The position numbers were made by a program, and so were the translations under genes. Of a stretch of 64,000 nucleotides of DNA, positions 19,080 through 27,304 are shown in pieces. The notes beneath the pieces are model-generated. The model saw only the letters and a list, made by a program, of their open reading frames with translations, ran no database searches and was not told where the DNA came from. The stretch is taken from assembly GCF_027706745.1 (NCBI RefSeq), contig NZ_JAQFWP010000019.1:33634-97633 (forward strand), in the 5' to 3' direction. How positions within the stretch are numbered: position 1 is the stretch's first letter; each line of letters starts with the position of its first letter. This DNA is from Nocardiopsis suaedae. GTDB lineage: Bacteria > Actinomycetota > Actinomycetes > Streptosporangiales > Streptosporangiaceae.

Positions 19080-20894
19080 TCAGGGCGTCACGATCGGGAA
19101 GTCCGGGTCGGGCCGGTCCATCACCTGTTGCAGGCGCACCAGGACCGACCGGTCCCCGTCGAACGCGACGCCGTCGGCGCCCCCGCCGGTCAGCAGCGCG
19201 AGCAGGCGCGGCTTGGCGAGGGCGACCGCCAGGTCGGCGGGCGGCGCGCCCTCGGGCTCGGCGCGGTGGGTCAGCGCCCCGTTGGACAGGGTCATGCGGT
19301 AGCGCTCCCCGGTGTCGGTGATCGTCCAGGAGACGCTCAGGTCCTCGTCCCAGGCCTTGGGGCCGTTGACGCGCACGGCCATGGAGTCGAAGACCTGCTC
19401 GGCGCTGAGCCCCGCCGCCATGCCGCCGGAGAAGCCGAACGGGTTGGGGGTGACGCCCTCGCGCAGCTCCTTGGCGCCCGTCAGGTAGAAGTTGCGCCAG
19501 GTGCCGCTCTCCGCGCCCTCCCCGAGGCTCTGGTAGACCCCCGCCAGCGCGCTCTTGGCCCCGGCGTCGTCGGGGTCGGCGAAGACGGCGTGGTCGAGCA
19601 GGGTGGCGGCGAACCTGAGATCGCCCTTGGACGTGTAGTCGGCCGCCAGTTCGACGACCCGTGCCGTGCCGCCCATGCAGTCCACGTAGCGCCGGGCCTG
19701 CTCGGTCGGCGGGTGCTCCCACAGGTGCGCGGGGTTGCCGTCGAACCAGCCCATGTAGCGCTGGTAGACCGCCTTCACGTTGTGCGAGAGCGACCCGTAG
19801 TACCCGCGCGCGTGCCAGGCCGACGCCAGGGCCGGGGGCAGTTCGATCCGCTCGGCGATCTCGGGGCCGGTCATGCCCTGGTTGAGCATGCGCAGCGTCT
19901 GGTCGTGCATGTAGGCGTACAGGTCCCGCTGCTCGGACAGGTGGCGGGTGATGGCGCCGGTCCCCCAGGTGGGCCAGTGGTGCGAGGCGAAGGCGACGTC
20001 GGAGGCTCCGGCGAACAGGGTGATGGCCTCGTCCAGGTAGCGCGACCACACCCGGGCGTCGCGGACCAGTGCGCCCCGGAGCGTGAGGATGTTGTGCATG
20101 GTGTGCGAGGCGTTCTCGGCCATGCACAGCGCGCGCTTGCCGGGGAAGTGGAAGTTCATCTCCGCGGGCGCCTCGGTGCCCGGGGTGACCTGGAAGACGA
20201 TGCGGACGCCGTCGACGGTCTCCTCCTGCCCGGTGCGGGTGACGTCGACGGTCGGCGGGACCAGGGACACCGAGCCGGTGGAGGCGGTCTGCCCGAGCCC
20301 GGTGCCGATCATGCCCTCGGGGCTCCGCTCCAGCGTCGCGCCGGTGTGGTACATGCCGCGCCGGGACATGGCGGTGCCCGCGTAGACGTTCTCGGCGATC
20401 GCGTGCTCGGTGAACCCCTCCGGTGCCAGGATCGGCACGCCGTCGGGGTTGCCGGGCGGGACGATCCCCTCCGCGCCGCCGAAGTGGTCGATGTGCGAGT
20501 GCGTGTAGACCATCCCGGTGACGGGCCGCTCGCCGCGGTGCTCCCGGTAGAGGGCGAGCGCGGCGGCCGCGGTCTCGTTGGAGACGAGGGGGTCGATGAC
20601 GATGACGCCGGTGTCGCCCTCGACCAGGGTCATGTTGGACAGGTCCAGGCCGCGGACCTGGTAGATGCCGTCGGTGACCTCGTAGAGGCCCTGCTTGGCG
20701 CACAGCTGCGACTGCCTCCACAGGGACGGGTTCGCGCTCGAAGGGCACTCCCGGTCCAGGAACGAGGAGAAGACGTCGTTGTCCCAGACGGTGTTCCCTT
20801 GCCCGTCCTTGACGATTCCGGGGGTCAGGGCGGCGATGAACCCGCGGTCGGCGTTCTCGAAGTCGCCGCGGTCTCCGTAGTCGAGGTGAGTCAT
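19080..20894 (-). CDS. Alkyl sulfatase, metallo-beta-lactamase fold (SdsA-like)
   Basis: 604 residues. The zinc-binding motif is VYTHSHIDHFGG (residues 129-140, His132, His134, Asp136, His137), with more ligands in GTEAPAEMNFHFPGKRA and NASHTMHNI. The middle is the alkyl-sulfatase dimerisation domain (QRYMGWFDGNPAHLWEHPP). The C-terminus (from about 480) is the SCP2-like domain. It should hydrolyse primary alkyl sulfates such as SDS to alcohol and sulfate. There is no clear signal peptide, so it is probably cytoplasmic, unlike secreted Pseudomonas SdsA. ATG 20894. Confidence 0.9.
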   Translation of the reverse strand: MTHLDYGDRGDFENADRGFIAALTPGIVKDGQGNTVWDNDVFSSFLDRECPSSANPSLWRQSQLCAKQGLYEVTDGIYQVRGLDLSNMTLVEGDTGVIVIDPLVSNETAAAALALYREHRGERPVTGMVYTHSHIDHFGGAEGIVPPGNPDGVPILAPEGFTEHAIAENVYAGTAMSRRGMYHTGATLERSPEGMIGTGLGQTASTGSVSLVPPTVDVTRTGQEETVDGVRIVFQVTPGTEAPAEMNFHFPGKRALCMAENASHTMHNILTLRGALVRDARVWSRYLDEAITLFAGASDVAFASHHWPTWGTGAITRHLSEQRDLYAYMHDQTLRMLNQGMTGPEIAERIELPPALASAWHARGYYGSLSHNVKAVYQRYMGWFDGNPAHLWEHPPTEQARRYVDCMGGTARVVELAADYTSKGDLRFAATLLDHAVFADPDDAGAKSALAGVYQSLGEGAESGTWRNFYLTGAKELREGVTPNPFGFSGGMAAGLSAEQVFDSMAVRVNGPKAWDEDLSVSWTITDTGERYRMTLSNGALTHRAEPEGAPPADLAVALAKPRLLALLTGGGADGVAFDGDRSVLVRLQQVMDRPDPDFPIVTP

Positions 20895-21172
20895 GGGGAA
20901 TACATTCGCCCATGCCGGTCCGTAGTAAAACAGCAGGGGAGTAAAAACCGCCGGGGTTCTGCGTGCCAGGTCAGCGAATTAATCCGTATGCCACAGGGGT
21001 TCGGTGGGAATCGCCGGAAATCGGCGGGAGCTGCGCGTCCCCGCTGTAGTGAAGACCCGGCGGCGGCGACCGGAAGACGCGGGACCTCCACCATCAGGGT
21101 AGGTTCGGTCATCCATTCTTCAATGCAAGGGAACGGAGGGGGCGCCGTTCCGCGCCCCCTCGGCGGGTCCCT

Positions 21173-21739
21173 TCAGCGCGCGGCGTCCTCGGGAAACAGG
21201 AGCCGCGCGATGGCCCGTGTCCGGGCCTGTGGATCACCGGTGCGGACCGCGCCGGTGAGCACGAGGGTCGCATGTCCGTGGACCAGCGACCAGGCGGCGA
21301 TGCGCGCGGTCTCCGCATCGCCCTCCTCCGGGCGGCGCCCGACGTACTCGGCCACGCCCGCGGCCAGGGCGTCGCCGGCCCTGGCCCGGGCGGCCGGGAG
21401 CTCCTCGTCGTCGGCGCGGTGAAGGGCGGGGTGGAACATCACCTCGAAATGCCCCGGGTGCTCCATGGCGAACCGGACGTAGGCGACCCCCATCTCGACG
21501 ATCCCGCCGCCGCTGAGCCGTGCCCCGGTGACGGTGTCGGCGAGCAGGTCGTAGCCCTCGGCCGCGAGTGCGGTCAGCAGGCCGGCCTTGTCGCCGAAGT
21601 GGTGGGTCGGCGCGGCGTTGGAGACCCCTGCCCGGCGGGCGAGCTCGCGCAGGCTGATCGCGGCCGCCCCGGATTCGGCGACCGCGTCGGCGGCCGCGGC
21701 CATCAGGGTCCGGCGGAGGTCGCCGTGGTGGTAGGCCAT
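21173..21739 (-). CDS. TetR-family transcriptional regulator
   Basis: 188 residues. The N-terminal helix-turn-helix is AISLRELARRAGVSNAAPTHHF (about 24-45) with the YHHGDLRRTL start typical of the TetR_C_13-like branch. The C-terminal ligand domain is alpha-helical. ATG 21739 is preceded by TAGGCT (21752-21747) seven bases away and by a TTGTCA at 21774-21769, so the transcript is leaderless. The palindrome at 21755-21781 covers this promoter and that of the divergent DoxX gene, so it should repress both. Confidence 0.9.
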   Translation of the reverse strand: MAYHHGDLRRTLMAAAADAVAESGAAAISLRELARRAGVSNAAPTHHFGDKAGLLTALAAEGYDLLADTVTGARLSGGGIVEMGVAYVRFAMEHPGHFEVMFHPALHRADDEELPAARARAGDALAAGVAEYVGRRPEEGDAETARIAAWSLVHGHATLVLTGAVRTGDPQARTRAIARLLFPEDAAR

Positions 21740-21754
21740 GGCGGCCAGCCTAGC

Positions 21755-21809
21755 GCCGGTCTTGTCATTGACAAGACCGGCCGCGCCGTGGAATCTTGTC
21801 AATGGAAAG
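21755..21809. promoter_or_regulatory. TetR operator and divergent promoters
   Basis: gccggtcttgtca (21755-21767) and its exact complement (21769-21781) form a 27-base palindrome. A second, weaker copy CTTGTCAATGGAAAG lies at 21795-21809. The TTGACA at 21769-21774 (plus) and TTGTCA (minus) -35 elements are inside the main palindrome. Confidence 0.8.
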
Positions 21810-21833
21810 ATTGAAGGCGGAGAGGAGAGCGCC

Positions 21834-22301
21834 ATGGCGCCGCTGATCTTCCTGCTCGCGGGCACGGCGGCGGCGCTGGCGGCGGGCGGGGCCGGGGTGC
21901 GGGCGCTGCGCCCCTGGCCGGCGGCCGTGCGCTGCGGGCTGGCCCTGATGTTCACGGTGACCGGGCTGGCGCACTTCGTCGGGATGCGCGAGGAGCTGGT
22001 GGCGATGGTGCCGCCCGCACTGCCCGCCCCCGAGCTGCTCGTGACCGCGACCGGCGGGCTGGAGCTGATCGGCGCGGTCGCGCTGCTGTGGCCGCGGACG
22101 GCGCCGTGGTCGGCGGCGGGGCTCGCCGTGATGCTGGTCGTGATGTTCCCGGCCAACGTCCACCGGGCGGTCACGGAGCCAGGGCTCCCCTGGGACGACC
22201 GGCTGGTGCCGCGGACCCTGCTCCAAGCGGTCTTCCTCGCCGCCGCGCTCAGCGTGGTGGTGCACCGCGTCCGCACCCGCCGCGCCGTGCCGCAGGAGTA
22301 G
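21834..22301 (+). CDS. DoxX-family membrane protein
   Basis: 155 residues with four transmembrane helices. FTVTGLAHFVGMREELVAMVPP and ATGGLELIGAVALLWPRTAPWSA match the DoxX-like family. ATG 21834 has a strong ggagaggag RBS. DoxX proteins are membrane subunits linked to redox or thiol stress in some bacteria; the role here is not known. The TetR encoded divergently shares its promoter region and likely controls it. Confidence 0.82.
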   Translation: MAPLIFLLAGTAAALAAGGAGVRALRPWPAAVRCGLALMFTVTGLAHFVGMREELVAMVPPALPAPELLVTATGGLELIGAVALLWPRTAPWSAAGLAVMLVVMFPANVHRAVTEPGLPWDDRLVPRTLLQAVFLAAALSVVVHRVRTRRAVPQE

Positions 22302-22688
22302 GGCGGGCGCCGCCTCATGCGGGGGCGGGCCGGAGGCGTGCGGGGCGCGGCCGGATACTCGCCCACTTCCGCGCCCTTCTCACGGCGGAGCGGAACGGAG
22401 GGGGTGATCGGGCCCCGTCCCGCGGCCCGGGAGGAGGCGGGGGAGGGAGGTCTGTCGACGCCGACGCGCACGGTGTCGCACGTCCTGCCCGGGGGCACGG
22501 GTCGGGGCGACCGCCCGCGCGATTGAGATCTACAGGATAAAGGCGCGAGGAGCGGGTCCTCCTCGCTCCAGAAGAGACGACGGAGGTGCGGCTGCGCCGC
22601 ACTCATCTTTCAGTCGGCGCTCCCCGCCGGCCGGCGGGGCCGCGCGGGCGCGCGGGGCCCGGGTCGGCCTGCGGATATTCTGGCGCGT
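22302..22688. other. Intergenic region upstream of HipA-like gene
   Basis: 387 bases with no supported gene. A 7-bp hairpin (gcgagga 22545-22551 with tcctcgc 22560-22566) and a TATTCT hexamer at 22676-22681, seven bases before GTG 22689, are the only signals. The hexamer suggests a near-leaderless promoter. Confidence 0.4.
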
Positions 22689-23444
22689 GTGCTTAGGGAA
22701 GTTGCGGGGACGCGGTACGTCCTCCCGCTGAGGGAGGGCGGATCGCTCCCAGGGTTGGTCGAGGCCGACGACTTCGGCATGTACGTGGCCAAGTTCGTCG
22801 GGGCCGGGCAGGGACGCAAGGCACTGGTGGCCGAGGTGGTGGCCGGGGAGCTGGGCCGCCGTCTGGGGCTGCCCGTGCCCGAGCTGGTGCGCTTGCGGTT
22901 CGACGCCGTCATCGGCCGGGGCGAGCCGGACGAGGAGGTCCAGGAGCTCCTCAAGGCCAGCGGGGGCCTCAACCTGGGGATGGACTTCCTGCCGGGGGCG
23001 TTGGGCTTCGACCCGCTGGTCTATGAGACCGGGGCGGACTTCGCCGGGCGCGTGCTGTGGTTCGACGCCTTCACCGGCAACGTCGACCGCTCCTGGCGCA
23101 ATCCCAACATGCTCGTCTGGCACGGCGAGCCGTATCTGATCGACCATGGAGCGACCCTGATCTTCCACCACAACTGGAAGGGCGCGGCCTCGGCGGTGAA
23201 GCGCCCCTACGACGCCTCCGACCACGTGCTCATCGGCGCCGCGCCGGACCTGGCCGCCGCCGACGCCGAGCTGGCGCCGCGCGTGACCGAGGGCCTGCTG
23301 CGCGATGTGGTGGGCCTGGTCCCCGAGGAGTGGCTGGTGGACGAGGCCGGGTTCGGGTCGGCCGGCGAGGTGCGCGAGGCCTACGTGGAGCACCTGCTGG
23401 CGCGCGCCTCCGAGCGTGTGTGGCTGCCGGAGGTGGGCCGGTGA
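22689..23444 (+). CDS. HipA-like kinase-fold protein
   Basis: 251 residues. LPGLVEADDFGMYVAKFVGAG has the ATP-site lysine (Lys35), and the catalytic region is LWFDAFTGNVDRSWRNPNML (D...N...N, like HipA HxNxDRHxxN) followed by YLIDHGATL, where Asp is the Mg ligand. It is much shorter than HipA (about 440 residues) and lacks its N-subdomain. This is the HipA-like kinase family that sits with DUF3037 genes. Its target is unknown. GTG 22689; it ends in a four-base GTGA overlap with the next gene. Confidence 0.8.
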   Translation: MLREVAGTRYVLPLREGGSLPGLVEADDFGMYVAKFVGAGQGRKALVAEVVAGELGRRLGLPVPELVRLRFDAVIGRGEPDEEVQELLKASGGLNLGMDFLPGALGFDPLVYETGADFAGRVLWFDAFTGNVDRSWRNPNMLVWHGEPYLIDHGATLIFHHNWKGAASAVKRPYDASDHVLIGAAPDLAAADAELAPRVTEGLLRDVVGLVPEEWLVDEAGFGSAGEVREAYVEHLLARASERVWLPEVGR

Positions 23445-23827
23445 GCGGCGGGCCGATGGTCTTCGAGTACGCGCTGGTGCGGGTGGTCCCGCGGCTGGAG
23501 CGCGGTGAGCAGGTCAATGCGGGCGTGATCGTCTACTGCAAGTCGGCCGGGTTCCTGGAGGCCCGGTGCGGCCTGGACGCCGACCGGCTGCGGGCGATCG
23601 ACCCGGGGGTGGACGTCGAGGGCGTGCACCGGGCGCTGGAGGCGGTGCGGCGGGTGTGCCGGGGCGGTGCGGAGGCCGGTCCGGCGCGCACCGAGGCGCA
23701 GGGGGCGCGGTTCCGCTGGCTGACCGCGCCGCGCAGCACGATCGTGCAGCCGGGGCCGATCCACTCGGGGCTGACGAGCGACCCGGCGGCGGAGCTGGAG
23801 CGGCTGGCGGGCGCGCTGGTCGGCTGA
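23441..23827 (+). CDS. DUF3037 protein, partner of the HipA-like kinase
   Basis: 128 residues. FEYALVRVVPRLERGEQVNAGVIVYC is the DUF3037 signature, and the C-terminus TAPRSTIVQPGPIHSGLTSDP is also typical. GTG 23441 overlaps the HipA-like gene stop by four bases, so the pair is coupled. The pairing recurs in actinobacteria and has been noted as possibly toxin-antitoxin-like, but no function is established. Confidence 0.82.
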   Translation: MSGGPMVFEYALVRVVPRLERGEQVNAGVIVYCKSAGFLEARCGLDADRLRAIDPGVDVEGVHRALEAVRRVCRGGAEAGPARTEAQGARFRWLTAPRSTIVQPGPIHSGLTSDPAAELERLAGALVG

Positions 23828-23913
23828 GCGGTGGGCCCCCGGGAAGAGGGGCGCGGGGAGACCGGGTGGGCGCGGACGCGGGGCCCGTCCGCGCCCACTC
23901 CCTTTTTCGGCAT

Positions 23914-23943
23914 TTGCTTAGTTAGGCTAGCTAAGTTTATGCT
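23914..23943 (+). promoter_or_regulatory. MarR operator within the marR promoter
   Basis: CTTAGTTAG-G-CTAGCTAAG (23917-23935) is a dyad with one mismatch. It lies in the 18-base spacer between TTGCTT (23914-23919) and TATGCT (23938-23943). GTG 23950 starts six bases later, so the transcript is leaderless and the operator would block polymerase. Confidence 0.7.
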
Positions 23944-23949
23944 GGCCGG

Positions 23950-24384
23950 GTGCGACGGCACCACCCCGACCTGGCCCATCGGCTCGCCACGGCGCTGCGC
24001 GAGCTGGTCCTGCTGACCCGGCAGGCCACCGCCGACCAGAAGGTCTCCGCCCAGCAGCTCGGCGTCCTCGGGTCGCTGTCCGGCGGCCCGCGGCGGATGA
24101 CCGCGCTCGCCCAGGAGCACGGTGTGCGCACGCCGACCATGACCGCGCACGTCTCCCGGCTGGAGAAGCTGGGCGCGGTCGAGCGCGGCCCCGACGCCGA
24201 GGACGCCCGCGCGGTCGCCGTGGGGCTCACCGGGCACGGGCGCGAGCTGCTGCGGGAGGGGCGCGCGGCGCGTGCGGCCTTCCTGGGCGCTCGGCTGGCT
24301 GAGCTCAGCGAACAGGAGCGCGCGGCCGTGGAGGCGGCGCTCCCGGCGCTGCGCAAGATCGCCGCCCCCAGGGACGGGGAGTAG
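23950..24384 (+). CDS. MarR-family transcriptional regulator
   Basis: 144 residues. Helix-turn-helix GPRRMTALAQEHGVRTPTMTAHVSRLEKLGAV (in two parts, about 47-78) and wing DAEDARAVAVGLTGHGRELL. GTG 23950 follows a promoter with an embedded dyad. The MFS exporter gene starts 75 bases downstream on the same strand, so this is an autoregulated marR-efflux operon. Confidence 0.87.
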   Translation: MRRHHPDLAHRLATALRELVLLTRQATADQKVSAQQLGVLGSLSGGPRRMTALAQEHGVRTPTMTAHVSRLEKLGAVERGPDAEDARAVAVGLTGHGRELLREGRAARAAFLGARLAELSEQERAAVEAALPALRKIAAPRDGE

Positions 24385-24414
24385 GTCCTGCCGTCCGGAT
24401 CCACCGGTTCCCCC

Positions 24415-24431
24415 GTCCGCCTACGGCGGAC
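24415..24431 (+). terminator. Hairpin between marR and MFS gene
   Basis: gtccgcc (24415-24421) and ggcggac (24425-24431) around TAC form a stable stem 28 bases before the MFS start. It could lower read-through or protect mRNA. Confidence 0.4.
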
Positions 24432-24459
24432 GCTTGATCGAGGAGGTCATAGGACGTCT

Positions 24460-25683
24460 ATGTCCACTACGGATTTACCGCCCGCAGGCCGGTCCGTCCC
24501 CGCGCCCTCTGAGGGGGCGGGGACGGACCCGTGGCGCCAGCCGCTCTCGGTGTGGGCGACGGCGGGAGCCGCCGTCGTGGCGTTCATGGGCATCGGCCTG
24601 GTCGACCCGATCCTGCCGTCGATCGCCGAGGGGCTGGAGGCCTCGCCCAGCCAGGTGTCGCTGCTGTTCTCCAGCTACTTCCTGGTGACGGCCGTGGCGA
24701 TGCTGGTGACCGGGTTCATCTCCAGCCGCATCGGCGGCAAGGCGACGCTGCTGCTCGGGCTGGCCCTGGTGGTGGTGTTCGCCGCGCTGTCGGGCGCCTC
24801 GGGGTCGGTCGGCGAGCTGATCGGGTTCCGCGCGGGCTGGGGCCTGGGCAACGCGCTGTTCGTGGCAACCGCGCTGTCGGTGATCGTCGGGGCCGCGGTG
24901 GGCGGCATGGAGTCGGCGATCGTGCTGTACGAGGCGGCGCTGGGCGTGGGCATCGCGTCGGGCCCGCTGGTGGGCGCGGTGCTGGGCGACTGGCACTGGA
25001 GGGCACCGTTCTTCGGCACGGCGGTGCTGATGGCGGTGGGCTTCATCCTGATCACCACGCTGCTCAAGGCGCCGCCCAGGCCGGCCCAGAAGACGCGGCT
25101 GGGCGACCCGCTGCGCGCGCTGGCGCACGGCGGGCTGTCCACAACGGCGACTACGGCGCTTTTCTACAACTTCGCCTTCTTCACGGTGCTGGCGTTCACG
25201 CCGTTCGTGCTGGGGATGTCGCCCTACGGGATCGGCGCGGTGTTCTTCTCCTGGGGCGTGCTGGTGGCGGTGTCCTCGGTGGTGGTGGCGCCGCGCCTGC
25301 AGCACCGGCTGGGGTCGGTGCGCACCCTGCACGTGGCGCTGGGGCTGCTGCTGGTGCTCCAGGCCGCGATCGCGGTCTCGGCGGGGCTGGACGCCCGCGC
25401 GGGCGTGGTGGCGGCCGTGGTGCTGACCGGTGTGCCGATCGGCATGAACAACACGGTGTTCACCGAGGCGGCGATGGAGGTCTCCGACGCGCCCCGGCCG
25501 GTGGCCTCGGCCGGGTACAACTTCGTGCGCTGGATGGGCGGCGCGCTGGCGCCGTTCGTGGCCACGAAGCTGGGCGAGGAGGTCAGCCCGGTGCTGCCCT
25601 ATGTGGTGGGGGCGGCGTGCTGCCTGGTGGCCATGGGGGTGCTGGTGCTGCGCAGGCACCACTTGGGGGCGCTCACGGCCTGA
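24460..25683 (+). CDS. MFS transporter (drug efflux, DHA1-like)
   Basis: 407 residues with 12 predicted helices. FMGIGLVDPILPSIAEGLEASPSQVSLLFSSYFL (two adjoining parts) is typical of DHA1 exporters, with the motif A-like loop SRIGGKATLLLG and a motif C region GVGIASGPLVGAVLGD. It should pump a small compound sensed by the marR product encoded directly upstream. ATG 24460 with gaggagg RBS. Confidence 0.87.
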   Translation: MSTTDLPPAGRSVPAPSEGAGTDPWRQPLSVWATAGAAVVAFMGIGLVDPILPSIAEGLEASPSQVSLLFSSYFLVTAVAMLVTGFISSRIGGKATLLLGLALVVVFAALSGASGSVGELIGFRAGWGLGNALFVATALSVIVGAAVGGMESAIVLYEAALGVGIASGPLVGAVLGDWHWRAPFFGTAVLMAVGFILITTLLKAPPRPAQKTRLGDPLRALAHGGLSTTATTALFYNFAFFTVLAFTPFVLGMSPYGIGAVFFSWGVLVAVSSVVVAPRLQHRLGSVRTLHVALGLLLVLQAAIAVSAGLDARAGVVAAVVLTGVPIGMNNTVFTEAAMEVSDAPRPVASAGYNFVRWMGGALAPFVATKLGEEVSPVLPYVVGAACCLVAMGVLVLRRHHLGALTA

Positions 25684-25732
25684 GCGCCCGCGAAACAGTT
25701 TCTTCGGCGCCCCGCGAAGGGGCCGCGCGCGC

Positions 25733-25770
25733 AGGGGAGCCCAGGTCGGGAGGCCGACCGGGGCTCCCCT
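25733..25770 (+). terminator. Terminator after the MFS gene
   Basis: aggggagccc (25733-25742) pairs with gggctcccct (25761-25770), and ggtcgg/ccgacc pair inside, giving a long stem 50 bases after the stop. Confidence 0.55.
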
Positions 25771-25851
25771 CGCCGTCTCCGGGGGCCGAGTGGGGCGTAA
25801 ATCACTTCGTCGGGGGATGGGATGTATGCGTGAATGTGTTGTCGGGAGAGT

Positions 25852-25880
25852 CGGCGCCCCGTGACGGGGCGCCGTTCTTT
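25852..25880 (+). terminator. Hairpin with T-rich tail upstream of second MFS gene
   Basis: cggcgccccg (25852-25861), loop TGA, cggggcgccg (25865-25874), then TTCTTT. It ends 38 bases before the next start and may be a terminator or attenuator. Confidence 0.55.
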
Positions 25881-25917
25881 GCGCCCCGCCCGCCCGCCGT
25901 CGAAAGGAGCCCCCGGC

Positions 25918-27207
25918 GTGTCCCCAGCGTCATCGCCCTCCGCCCCGCCGCCCACCGCAGGCCCGGAACCGGCTCCCGGCACGGGGCCCGGAAAGGGGCG
26001 CCGCCGCACGGCGGTGCTGGTCCTGGTCCTGGCCACGCTCACCGCGACCGGGCCGCTGGCGACCGACCTCTACCTCCCGGCGTTCCCGGTGATCGCCGAG
26101 GACCTGGGCTCCACCGAGGCCCAGATCCAGCTCACGCTGACCGCGATCATGCTCGGCATGGCCGTGGGCCAGCTCGTGATCGGCCCGCTCAGCGACTCCC
26201 TGGGGCGGCGGCGCCCGCTGCTGGTGGGCGTGGCCGTGTTCGCCCTGGCGTCGCTGGCGTGCATGGTGGTGCCCTCGGCGGGGGTCTTCGCCGGGCTGCG
26301 CTTCGTGCAGGGGGTGGCGGGCGCCGCGGGCGCGGTGATCTCCCGCGCGGTGGTGCGCGACATGTTCGAGGGCGACGACGCGGCCCGGTTCTTCTCCCGG
26401 CTCATGCTGGTGACCGGGCTGGCCCCGCTGCTGGGCCCGGTGCTGGGCGGGCAGCTGCTGCGGGTGGGGCCCTGGCAGCTCAGCTTCGCGGTGCTGGCGG
26501 CGGTGGCCGCGACCAGCTGGGTGGTGGTGTTCTTCGGGCTGCCGGAGAGCCTCCCGGCCCGGATGCGGCGGCCGCTGCGGGCCGGGTCGCTGGCGCGGAC
26601 GGTGGCCGGCCTGGTGCGCGACGTGCGGTTCATGGGCCCGGCGCTGACGCTCGGGCTGGCCTTCGGGGCGATGTTCACCTACATCAGCTCCTTCTCCTTC
26701 GTGTCGCAGAACGAGCTGGGGGCCACCGCGCAGCAGTTCAGCCTGGTGTTCGCGGTGAACACGCTGGGGCTGCTGATCGGCACCCAGGTCAACGCCTACC
26801 TGATCGGGAAGGTGGGCACGCCGCGGCGGCTGGCCGGGGGCCTGGCGGGGATGCTGGCCGCGGTGGCGGCGCTGGGCGTGCTGGCGGCCGTCGGGGTGTC
26901 CGGCGGCTGGGCGCTGCCGGTGCTGACGGCGGTGTTCTGGTCGCTGATGTTCAGCGTGGGGTTCGTCTTCCCCAACGCCACGACGCTGGCGATCTCCAGC
27001 CAGGAGCCGTCGGTGGCCGGGACGGCGTCGGCGCTCATGGGGTCGATGCAGTTCGCGCTGGGCGGGGGCCTGTCGTCGCTGGCGGGGCTGACCGCGACGG
27101 GGCAGGCGAGCCTGGTGAGCATGGCGGTGGTGATGGGGGCGATCGCGGTGGCGGCCGCGGCGGTGTTCGCGGTGACCGCCCGCCGCACGGCCCGCGCGGC
27201 GGTCTGA
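25918..27207 (+). CDS. Bcr/CflA-type MFS drug exporter
   Basis: 429 residues. The core opens with ATGPLATDLYLPAFPVIAEDL, the Bcr/CflA signature, then motif A in IGPLSDSLGRRRPLLVG and motif C in LMLVTGLAPLLGPVLGGQLL. The first 35 residues are a P/A/G-rich cytoplasmic tail. It should export drugs or amino-acid-derived metabolites. GTG 25918 has aaaggag eight bases upstream; upstream in-frame starts lie in the terminator hairpin. Confidence 0.87.
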   Translation: MSPASSPSAPPPTAGPEPAPGTGPGKGRRRTAVLVLVLATLTATGPLATDLYLPAFPVIAEDLGSTEAQIQLTLTAIMLGMAVGQLVIGPLSDSLGRRRPLLVGVAVFALASLACMVVPSAGVFAGLRFVQGVAGAAGAVISRAVVRDMFEGDDAARFFSRLMLVTGLAPLLGPVLGGQLLRVGPWQLSFAVLAAVAATSWVVVFFGLPESLPARMRRPLRAGSLARTVAGLVRDVRFMGPALTLGLAFGAMFTYISSFSFVSQNELGATAQQFSLVFAVNTLGLLIGTQVNAYLIGKVGTPRRLAGGLAGMLAAVAALGVLAAVGVSGGWALPVLTAVFWSLMFSVGFVFPNATTLAISSQEPSVAGTASALMGSMQFALGGGLSSLAGLTATGQASLVSMAVVMGAIAVAAAAVFAVTARRTARAAV

Positions 27208-27225
27208 CCGCGCGGCCCCGCCCCC

Positions 27226-27295
27226 GCGGGCCCGGACGGAGGCGCTCCGGCCGGGCCCGCTTCCTGCTCCCCAGGGGCGGGGAGCGGGGGCAGTC
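27226..27295. terminator. Double hairpin between convergent genes
   Basis: gcgggcccgg (27226-27235) pairs with ccgggcccgc (27251-27260) with an inner cggag/ctccg stem; a second hairpin (gctcccc with ggggagc) follows. It separates the MFS and carboxypeptidase genes. Confidence 0.55.
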
Positions 27296-27304
27296 CAGGT
27301 CGGG

